Below, piece by piece: positions 7,391 through 13,398 of a stretch of DNA of 24,972 nucleotides. The notes under the pieces were generated by a model. That model searched no databases, was not told where the DNA came from, and worked only from the letters and a program-made list of their open reading frames with translations. The stretch is from a virus. Numbering within the stretch: position 1 is the stretch's first letter; each line of letters starts with the position of its first letter. The stretch is from IMG/VR virus record IMGVR_UViG_3300008267_000356, positions 1 through 24,972 of that record; one strand, written 5' to 3'. A program made the translations under genes and the position numbers.

Positions 7391-8242
7391 ATGGCAATAA
7401 AACATTCAAAATATCGCAACACCGGTATTTTATTCGAATTACTAGTTAGACAAACAACCTCTGACTTGATTAATAATCAAGACTCTAAGGCTGTTAAGAT
7501 CCTCAAGAAGTACTTTACTAATACAGAATTAGGTAAAGAATATAGCTTATATAATACCTTTGCAACTAGCACTAAGCTAAGCGAAGCTAAAGCTGAGATC
7601 TTAATATCTACGATTCTTGAACAGTATAGGAAGCTTGATTTTGAAAAGATCAATAAGTCAAAGTATAACTTGATCAAAGAGATTAAAAATACTTATGATT
7701 TAGACAACTTCTTCAAAGCTAAAGTAGAAAACTATAAACCATTTGCTTCAATCTATACCATATTTGAATCCCAGAACTCAGCTTCTGTTGATACAAAACA
7801 AGTCCTTTTAAATAAAATAACTCTCTTAGAACACCTTACTGATAGATCTCTTGACGATGCAAAAGCACCAAAGTCTATAGTACAGGAGTTTATGAAAGAA
7901 GATAAAGAGATCAGGCTTCTTGCTTATAAGATCCTTGTTGAGAAGTTTAACGACAAATACAAGGATATGTCTGATAGGCAAAAAGAAGTATTGAAAGAAT
8001 ACATTACAAATGTATCTGATACTAAAAACCTTAGAGAGTATCTAAATAACCAACTCGAATCTATTAAGACCGAGTTAATAGAATTAAAAAAGTCAACAAA
8101 AGACCCGGTTGTTAAAATTAAATTAGATGAGGTAGTTAAGTTCATCAAACCGATTAAAGAAAATCAATCGATTAAAGATGAAACAATAACTGGTATCCTC
8201 CAATATTGCGATTTAATTGATGAACTCAAACAAGGTCTCTAA
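7391..8242 (+). CDS. Conserved head-module protein of unknown function, downstream of portal
   Basis: A 283-aa, Lys- and Glu-rich, mostly helical protein. The N-terminus (HSKYRNTGILFELLVRQTTS, residues 5-24) and LKKYFTNTELGKEYSLYN (about 38-55) look like conserved signatures. From memory, similar proteins occur beside the portal gene in marine T4-like phages, without a known function. No catalytic motif, membrane segment or repeat is visible. Position suggests a role in prohead core or portal assembly, but this is inference. Its stop overlaps the next start (TAATG), so the two genes are translationally coupled. An ATATTTATT element lies upstream. Confidence 0.85.
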   Translation: MAIKHSKYRNTGILFELLVRQTTSDLINNQDSKAVKILKKYFTNTELGKEYSLYNTFATSTKLSEAKAEILISTILEQYRKLDFEKINKSKYNLIKEIKNTYDLDNFFKAKVENYKPFASIYTIFESQNSASVDTKQVLLNKITLLEHLTDRSLDDAKAPKSIVQEFMKEDKEIRLLAYKILVEKFNDKYKDMSDRQKEVLKEYITNVSDTKNLREYLNNQLESIKTELIELKKSTKDPVVKIKLDEVVKFIKPIKENQSIKDETITGILQYCDLIDELKQGL

Positions 8243-9705
8243 TGGATAAATTTAATACTCAGTTCGCTACACAAAAACTTCGCCAAGAAATGTCTGTTAC
8301 TGGAACAGGAGCTTCTTTTACTCCTGGAACTGGTGAACAAATGGCTACGAACAAAGCTTTCAAAAAGAAAACCAAAAAGGAAGTGAAAGATGTCGAACCA
8401 AAACTTGCAGCCGGTAAAGCCAAAGTCTACCCAAAAGAAAAGTGGGGATGGAAAGACGCTCCATCAATCCCTAATCGCCCTTCTAAGGGAGGTTTTATCT
8501 ATAAACAATTGTTCGAAGAGTTAAGTAAAGCTGTAAAAGAAGTTCAAGAAGGTTTGGAAGTTGATGATGTAGTTAAGGTGGTATACGGAAACCAATTTTA
8601 TGGTAAGATTGGAAAAGTAATGGATGTTAACCGTGGATTTGTGATTGTTGGCTTTATGTATGATGTAGATGGAGAGTACATAGATTGGGATGAAAGTCTT
8701 GAAGATGATCGTGAAATAGATGTTGAAGAATATAGTATGCATTCAAGCGATGTAGAAAAAATAGAAGGCGGAGATGGTCTAGATGAAATAGATGTTAACG
8801 ATCCTATCTTAATGGCAATGAGAGCTAAAAAAGATGCCCCAAAACCACAAGCATCACAATCACAAAAATCTAATCCAAATCAAGCTAAAATTAATATGCT
8901 TCTTAAAAAAAGAGCTGAGATTGAAAGAGATATGGAACAAGAAGCAGAACCAGAAGGAGGCCCTATAGCTGACAGATATGGTGATATGCTAAATAAAATT
9001 GACCGAGCTATTGCTAAATTAAAAGGTCAAGGTGAGTGGGGTCCTGAAACTAATCCATATATGGATAAAGGTGAGATAGAAAGAAGAGCCAGAATGATGA
9101 ATGAAGCAATTCATATTGGTACAGATACTAAGACTGATTCTGATATTTATTTTGAACCTTCAACAGGCACTTTTTCTATTAATGTAATTGATGCAGCTGG
9201 AAATAGAACAAATAAATTACAAGTTAATACTATTGATGATGTATTAGCTAAATTTCCAAACTGGAAATGGACAGAGCAAGGTAAAGCAGAGTTTTCTGAC
9301 GCTTTAAATGAGATTAAAATAGATTTAGATTTATCTGATAAAACATTAGAAAAATTAATTATGCTTCTTAAAGGGCAGATGAGTACAGAACGTAGTCTAA
9401 TTGCTAGTTTAGAAAGTGCATTAGGACGTGAAGTTGATCCGTTTCCTCATTTAAATGAAAACTATTCTAAATTCAAGAATGAGACAAAGACTAGAGGTAA
9501 ATCAGATCAATTCCATCAAGCAGTTAGAGAAGTAAGAAAGAAAGTCCTAGAGATAAATAAACTATTTGAATATGTAAGCCGCCTTAAAGGTGAACTATCT
9601 GAAGGTGAAGGTGGTCTTAAATATAAAATGCACACTGAAAAAACATTAGAAAAAATAAAAGAGATGGTTTCGGTTTTAAATCAAAACATTAAAAAGTTTA
9701 AATAA
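8242..9705 (+). CDS. Head-module protein with SH3/KOW-like segment and FTPGTGEQ motif
   Basis: A 487-aa multi-part protein of unknown function. Residues 21-33 read GTGASFTPGTGEQ; the octapeptide FTPGTGEQ also occurs at residues 77-84 of the major capsid protein, just after its likely cleavage site. Residues 40-52 are Lys-rich. Residues 105-138 (VDDVVKVVYGNQFYGKIGKV, then MDVNRGFVIVGF) look like a small KOW/SH3-type beta barrel. A block at 229-254 (RDMEQEAEPEGGPIADRYGD) stands out and, from memory, recurs in marine phage proteins. The C-terminal half (about 290-487) is helical and its codons look more A/T-rich, suggesting a later fusion. No enzyme motif is seen. The ATG overlaps the previous stop (TAATG). 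Confidence 0.85.
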   Translation: MDKFNTQFATQKLRQEMSVTGTGASFTPGTGEQMATNKAFKKKTKKEVKDVEPKLAAGKAKVYPKEKWGWKDAPSIPNRPSKGGFIYKQLFEELSKAVKEVQEGLEVDDVVKVVYGNQFYGKIGKVMDVNRGFVIVGFMYDVDGEYIDWDESLEDDREIDVEEYSMHSSDVEKIEGGDGLDEIDVNDPILMAMRAKKDAPKPQASQSQKSNPNQAKINMLLKKRAEIERDMEQEAEPEGGPIADRYGDMLNKIDRAIAKLKGQGEWGPETNPYMDKGEIERRARMMNEAIHIGTDTKTDSDIYFEPSTGTFSINVIDAAGNRTNKLQVNTIDDVLAKFPNWKWTEQGKAEFSDALNEIKIDLDLSDKTLEKLIMLLKGQMSTERSLIASLESALGREVDPFPHLNENYSKFKNETKTRGKSDQFHQAVREVRKKVLEINKLFEYVSRLKGELSEGEGGLKYKMHTEKTLEKIKEMVSVLNQNIKKFK

Positions 9706-9706
9706 A

Positions 9707-10015
9707 ATGAAAAACAAAAAACAACTTTTATCTGAAGAAGTTAAACAACTTCAAAAAATTGCTGGAATTAAAGAAGAAGGACATACGGGATCTCAATATG
9801 GTTTTTCTGAAGCTGTAGGTGTAGCGCCCGAGAAGGGGAAACCTTATCTAGTAAAAGGACCTCTTAAAAACGTTATTAGAGTAGAAGAGACTCTTGGAAT
9901 AATTGAATTTGTTTTAAATAAACTAGCAAATGATCCAAATAAAGAAACAAGAGCTTTAGCAAAACGTGCTATGGAGGCTCTTGAAGACACTATAACAATA
10001 CTAGACAATTTATAA
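9707..10015 (+). CDS. Small head-region protein with LSE leader and QKIAGIK motif
   Basis: A 102-aa protein of unknown function. The N-terminus KNKKQLLSEEVKQLQKIAGI (residues 2-21) is a predicted helix with L-S-E at 8-10, a possible prohead protease site. QKIAGIK closely matches the last seven residues of the scaffold protein (QKLAGIK). The rest is a small domain with a helical C-terminus (about 60-102). It lies one base after the previous stop and three before the next start, within a run of six unknown genes between portal and protease, the place where T4 has small core genes 67 and 68. A core or internal protein is the best guess. Confidence 0.8.
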   Translation: MKNKKQLLSEEVKQLQKIAGIKEEGHTGSQYGFSEAVGVAPEKGKPYLVKGPLKNVIRVEETLGIIEFVLNKLANDPNKETRALAKRAMEALEDTITILDNL

Positions 10016-10018
10016 ATA

Positions 10019-10354
10019 ATGAAAAACAATTTTAATTTCAAACAATTTTTGACTGAAAATAAGTTAGGCCCATATTCAAAAATTGCTGAAGCAGCAGGTA
10101 CAAAACAAGTATTTACAAACTATAATGAGTTTGCAAAAGCCTTATTCAGTACATATCCAGATGCTAGCGAATATGAAGAGGTAATCCATAATGGCCCAAC
10201 CGGTCCAGTTATGAAGTTAACTTATGGATATTCAAAAGGTATTCAAGCTATAGAATATGGTCAATGGGATCTAAATAGAGGTAAAGGATATGTAGTAACA
10301 TCACAAGGAGATGCATCAGACAATATATATCCTCAAGGTTCTAGTAGAGATTAA
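10019..10354 (+). CDS. Small head-region protein with LTE leader
   Basis: A 111-aa protein of unknown function. Residues 5-22, FNFKQFLTENKLGPYSKI, match the leader of the 116-aa protein at 2815 (nine of eighteen positions identical). They also resemble in outline the short leader of T4 internal proteins, which ends F-I-A-E. L-T-E at 11-13 is a textbook-like (L/I)xE site. The body (about 30-111) is a mixed alpha/beta domain with several aromatic residues (YNEFAKALFSTYP, GYSKGIQAIEYGQWD). If the leader is cut inside the prohead, the mature body would remain packaged. That is inference from the T4 model. Confidence 0.8.
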   Translation: MKNNFNFKQFLTENKLGPYSKIAEAAGTKQVFTNYNEFAKALFSTYPDASEYEEVIHNGPTGPVMKLTYGYSKGIQAIEYGQWDLNRGKGYVVTSQGDASDNIYPQGSSRD

Positions 10355-10371
10355 TCTTTAAATAAAAAGTC

Positions 10372-10497
10372 ATGGCAAAAACTAAAGGTGGCGCATCAGT
10401 AAAGATCAGTTTTGGCAAAAGGAAATTAGGTAAAGCAAAAAAATCATTTAATAAACACGATCGCTCAGAAAAAAACTATCGTGGACAGGGAAGATAA
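10372..10497 (+). CDS. 41-aa strongly basic protein ending YRGQGR
   Basis: A 41-codon gene from ATG 10372 to TAA 10495-10497. The protein has about fifteen Lys/Arg, a KISFGKRKLGKAKKSFNKHD core and the terminal motif NYRGQGR. It lies between two well-supported genes in the same direction with spacers of 17 and 12 nt. From memory, small basic phage proteins ending in YRGQGR occur in other phages, which supports it as a real gene, but I know of no function. Its charge suits binding DNA or the acidic scaffold during head assembly, as an inference only. An ATATTTATT element begins right after its stop. Confidence 0.72.
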   Translation: MAKTKGGASVKISFGKRKLGKAKKSFNKHDRSEKNYRGQGR

Positions 10498-10506
10498 ATA
10501 TTTATT
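10498..10506 (+). promoter_or_regulatory. Recurrent intergenic motif ATATTTATT, copy 3
   Basis: ATATTTATT starts right after the stop of the 41-aa gene and ends 3 nt before the ATG at 10510. That is too close for a normal promoter of the gene as called, so this copy may act at RNA level, on the other strand, or be a translation-initiation leader. Confidence 0.35.
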
Positions 10507-10509
10507 GGT

Positions 10510-11550
10510 ATGACAACACTTGAATTATATCGTAAGCATAAGGCTGGAGAAGTTGGCCGTGATAGGTTTCTCTATGAAGTTCGTAGAGACAAAAATCTTC
10601 CTTGGGTAACTAATATTACATCCTATGATGATGCTGTAAAGATCCTTAAGAATAAGGGTATTATCAGTGAAGCTGACGCTAATATAGCGACTGCCCCAGA
10701 AGTTGATAGAGTAAATCCTTACTTTTTAAAGAAAGGAGTACAGAAGTTGTTGTCAAAAGAAGAAGAGCTTACTAACGATTCATATATTAAAGCACTTAAT
10801 AAAGCCGCTAAGCAACTACATAAGAATCCTCACGCATTTGACAAAGATATGTTTGCAAATGTAGATGATGTAGATAAGGCTGATGCTAAACTTGAAACTC
10901 AAGAAGTTAAGAAGGCTAATCATAAAGATAAGGCTAACGAGATGAAAAAGGTAAAGGTTAAAGCTCTTAAAGAGACTGCCTTAAAAGCCCTTACTGATTC
11001 TCTTAAAAAAAAAGACCAAATTAACGAAGACTCCCACTGGAAATACCATGTAGGGTCAGAAGTACAAACACCAGATGGTCCTGGTAAAGTAACAGAAATT
11101 ATTGGTAGCACCTTTACTGTTGAAATGGAAGATGGCTCACTAAGAGATTATCAGACCAATACAGTACATCATTTTACTGAAAAAGAAAAGGAAGAAGAAC
11201 CTATTCAACAATCCCAAACAGAACCTTCTGTAAAAGATATGTGGGCTAACTGGGATAAAGAAAAACATAAGACCTTTGGTGGCATGGTAGTAGATCCTGG
11301 ATATCAATCTGATTTGGATAAAAAATATGGCAAATTAAAAGAATATATAGCCAAAAATAAGCACGATAAAGAAAAGATGGGAAAGTTAAAAAAGGCTATT
11401 AAAGAAAAGGTAGATGCTATCAAAGGTAAAAATACTACAACAGGAGAAGAAGAACTACTTGCAATAGTACCTGGGGGACAAGGAACTAAAACCGCACAGG
11501 CTTTAAAAGCAAAAGGAGCAACTTCTGTAATTGTTAAATCTATTGCATAA
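10510..11550 (+). CDS. Conserved head-module protein upstream of the prohead protease, SH3-like segment
   Basis: A 346-aa protein of unknown function. The N-terminus (LYRKHKAGEVGRDRFLYEVR at 6-25, then NLPWVTNITSYDDAVKILKN) is a distinctive block that I recall from marine T4-like phages next to the head genes. It contains L-Y-E (21-23) and ends near I-S-E|A (52-55). Residues 68-81 (VNPYFLKKGVQKLL) form another short block. The middle (about 85-170) is charged and helical. Residues 178-222 (KYHVGSEVQTPDGPGKVTEI and on) resemble a small SH3/KOW barrel, as in the 487-aa neighbour. The C-terminal 80 residues are Lys/Gly-rich. Its stop overlaps the protease start (TAATG), tying it to prohead maturation by position. 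Confidence 0.85.
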   Translation: MTTLELYRKHKAGEVGRDRFLYEVRRDKNLPWVTNITSYDDAVKILKNKGIISEADANIATAPEVDRVNPYFLKKGVQKLLSKEEELTNDSYIKALNKAAKQLHKNPHAFDKDMFANVDDVDKADAKLETQEVKKANHKDKANEMKKVKVKALKETALKALTDSLKKKDQINEDSHWKYHVGSEVQTPDGPGKVTEIIGSTFTVEMEDGSLRDYQTNTVHHFTEKEKEEEPIQQSQTEPSVKDMWANWDKEKHKTFGGMVVDPGYQSDLDKKYGKLKEYIAKNKHDKEKMGKLKKAIKEKVDAIKGKNTTTGEEELLAIVPGGQGTKTAQALKAKGATSVIVKSIA

Positions 11551-12179
11551 TGTCAAAACAACTCTTAATAGAATATAGTGCTTTCCAACCGCTTCCTCAA
11601 TCATTAACTGAGGCGAAAAGGCTTTCTAATGGTAACATGGTAGTATCTGGTTTAGTACAAGCTTGTGATAAGCCTAATGCTAATAGAAGGATATACCCAT
11701 ATCAGACTTTATTTGAGCAAGTTACTAAATATATAGCAGGACCAATTGCTGAGAATAGAGCTTTAGGAGAGTTAGATCATCCTGAGTCTAGCATTATTAA
11801 CCTTAAGAATGTTAGCCATAATATAGTTAATCTTTATTGGAATGGTAAAGATTTGTATGGTGACATTGAAATACTACCAACTCCATCGGGTAATATATTA
11901 AGACAGTTGTTTGCCAACAATATTACTGTAGGCATATCTTCAAGAGCTATGGGCTCTGTTACTCCTATTGGTGAAGGTTTAGTACAAGTAGAAGATGATC
12001 TTGACCTTATTTGCTGGGATTTTGTATCAACACCATCAACTTACGGTGCATATATGAAGCCAGTTGGAGGTTTAAGAGAGTCTGTAGATCATACGATTGC
12101 TAGACCAACAAGCAGAGTTAATCAACTTATTTCTGATATTATTTGTTCACAGTCAGGAGTTTGCTGTTTAAATAAATAA
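11550..12179 (+). CDS. 21: Prohead core protease (T4 gp21-like)
   Basis: Serine protease that digests the scaffold and trims head proteins before DNA packaging. The 209 aa compare with 212 in T4. The family's conserved sites are visible: GELDHPESS with H77, and TVGISSRAMGSV with S130/S131, one of which should be the nucleophile of this herpes-assemblin-type fold. WDFVSTPST (156-164) is another family block. The N-terminus has two possible self-cleavage sites, L-I-E (6-8) and L-T-E|A (19-22); self-processing is known for T4 gp21. The C-terminal tail is Cys-rich (ICSQSGVCCLNK), which is odd for a phage protease of this type. It is followed by the longest regulatory-looking gap of the head region. 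Confidence 0.95.
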   Translation: MSKQLLIEYSAFQPLPQSLTEAKRLSNGNMVVSGLVQACDKPNANRRIYPYQTLFEQVTKYIAGPIAENRALGELDHPESSIINLKNVSHNIVNLYWNGKDLYGDIEILPTPSGNILRQLFANNITVGISSRAMGSVTPIGEGLVQVEDDLDLICWDFVSTPSTYGAYMKPVGGLRESVDHTIARPTSRVNQLISDIICSQSGVCCLNK

Positions 12180-12218
12180 AAATATTTCTAGGTTTACGTA
12201 TTTTTAGTTCAAAGTGTG

Positions 12219-12227
12219 ATATTTATT
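12219..12227 (+). promoter_or_regulatory. Recurrent intergenic motif ATATTTATT, copy 4
   Basis: ATATTTATT in the 138-nt gap before the scaffold gene, upstream of the two hairpins. It is 90 nt from the ATG, so it could mark a transcription start that gives the capsid mRNA a structured leader. Confidence 0.4.
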
Positions 12228-12233
12228 GCATAT

Positions 12234-12255
12234 GTGTCATGATCTAATATGACAC
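12234..12255 (+). promoter_or_regulatory. Leader hairpin 1 with ATCTAAT loop
   Basis: GTGTCAT (12234-12240) and ATGACAC (12249-12255) form a perfect 7-bp stem with the 8-nt loop GATCTAAT. The last seven loop bases, ATCTAAT, recur at the same place in hairpin 2, while the stems differ in sequence. There is no T-run after it, so it is not a terminator. Confidence 0.6.
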
Positions 12256-12274
12256 TAGTGAATACAATCCTTAT

Positions 12275-12298
12275 ATTGCTTTCCATCTAATAAGCAAT
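12275..12298 (+). promoter_or_regulatory. Leader hairpin 2 with ATCTAAT loop
   Basis: ATTGCTT (12275-12281) and AAGCAAT (12292-12298) form a perfect 7-bp stem with the 10-nt loop TCCATCTAAT. ATCTAAT directly abuts the 3' arm, as in hairpin 1. It ends 19 nt before the scaffold ATG, close enough to affect ribosome access. It may protect the mRNA 5' end, bind a regulator, or modulate initiation at a start that has no SD. Confidence 0.6.
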
Positions 12299-12317
12299 CC
12301 AGAAACAATTTATTGAC

Positions 12318-13379
12318 ATGAGCAATCTTTATCAAGATGCTATTCTTGATGCTAAAGCTTTAAGAGCTAGTGCTATGGCTAACGCTAAAGCCGCTCTTGA
12401 AGAAGCTTTCGAACCTAAGATTCAAGAGATGCTTCGCCTTAAACTCTCAGAAGAGTTAGATGAGGTTGAAGAAATCGAAGAAGTCGAAGTAGAAGAAGCA
12501 GTGCATCCAGAAATGCAAGACGAAAATGTTGGTGGAGTAGATGAAAATCTCGATATCAACGAAGCAGAGTTAGAAGAAATTCTTTCTCAACTCGAAGAGC
12601 TCTCTAATGTTGGCGAAGCTGATCATATGAAAGATGAAGCTTACGGCCATAAAGAAGAGGCTATTAACGAAGCTGAGGAAGAAGGCGAAGAAGATGAAGA
12701 AGAAGATGAAGTTGAAGGTGATGATGACGTAATGGCAGGTGAAGAAGAAGTGGTTGATGATGAAACTAAAGTGATCGATATTACTTTAGGTGATCTCAAA
12801 CAAGTTCTCCAATCTGTAATGGCTGGTGGTCAACAAGACTTAGGTCTTGCTGGTGACGAAGCTGGTGCTGATTCTGAAGCTGAAGCTGAAATTTCTCTTG
12901 ATGAAATCCTAGCCGAACTTGAAGCTGAAAATGAATCAGTTCAAGACGTAATGAGTTCCCCAGGCTCTTCTCCAGAAGGAAATATTCCTGAAATGGAAGA
13001 GGCTAAGAAGCATGACAAAAAGAAAGATGCAGTAGAAGATGAGCTTGAAGAAGCTAAAGCTACTATTGAAACTCTCCGTCAAGGTCTTCAAGAGGTTAAC
13101 TTGCTTAACGCAAAGTATCTCTACATGAACAAGTTGTTTAAATCTAAGACTTTAACTGAGTCTCAAAAAGTAAAAGTAATTAACGCTCTTGATCGTGCTG
13201 CATCTGTAGCAGAAGTTAAGAACACCTATGAAACTTTGAAAGAGTCTTTTGAAGCTAAAAAGCAACTTAAAGAATCAATTGGTTTTGCTTCACAATCAGC
13301 TGGTGTAGCTCCTAAACAATCTATTATTGAACAAGATAATATGATGAGTAGGTGGCAAAAGCTTGCTGGTATCAAATAA
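12318..13379 (+). CDS. 22: Prohead core scaffold protein (T4 gp22-like)
   Basis: Forms the inner core around which the capsid protein assembles and is later digested by the protease. The 353 aa are extremely acidic between about 43 and 150 (runs of Glu/Asp) and helical throughout. The C-terminal third carries the gp22 signature LTESQKVKVINAL (279-291), next to LQEVNLLNAKYLYMNKLF (257-274), comparable to the LTESQK region of T4 gp22 (269 aa). Several L-x-E/I-x-E tripeptides fit its role as protease substrate. It ends SRWQKLAGIK, a motif shared with the 102-aa protein at 9707. It is about 80 aa longer than T4 gp22; the extra acidic stretch may replace the acidic T4 gp67 (inference). The start lies behind two leader hairpins and has no SD. 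Confidence 0.92.
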   Translation: MSNLYQDAILDAKALRASAMANAKAALEEAFEPKIQEMLRLKLSEELDEVEEIEEVEVEEAVHPEMQDENVGGVDENLDINEAELEEILSQLEELSNVGEADHMKDEAYGHKEEAINEAEEEGEEDEEEDEVEGDDDVMAGEEEVVDDETKVIDITLGDLKQVLQSVMAGGQQDLGLAGDEAGADSEAEAEISLDEILAELEAENESVQDVMSSPGSSPEGNIPEMEEAKKHDKKKDAVEDELEEAKATIETLRQGLQEVNLLNAKYLYMNKLFKSKTLTESQKVKVINALDRAASVAEVKNTYETLKESFEAKKQLKESIGFASQSAGVAPKQSIIEQDNMMSRWQKLAGIK

Positions 13380-13398
13380 CACAAAAATTCATAACAAA

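Noticed and set aside
9143-9151. ATATTTATT inside the 487-aa gene
   Set aside because: Within a continuous coding frame (D-I-Y-F); taken as chance in AT-rich DNA.
11005-11013. Run of nine A in the 346-aa gene as a possible programmed slippage site
   Set aside because: The frame reads through normally as Lys-Lys-Lys with conserved-looking sequence on both sides; no alternative product is supported.
13363-13398. Upstream in-frame ATG of the major capsid gene
   Set aside because: It lies in the end of the scaffold gene and adds twelve residues that do not fit the family start; ATG 13399 is better.
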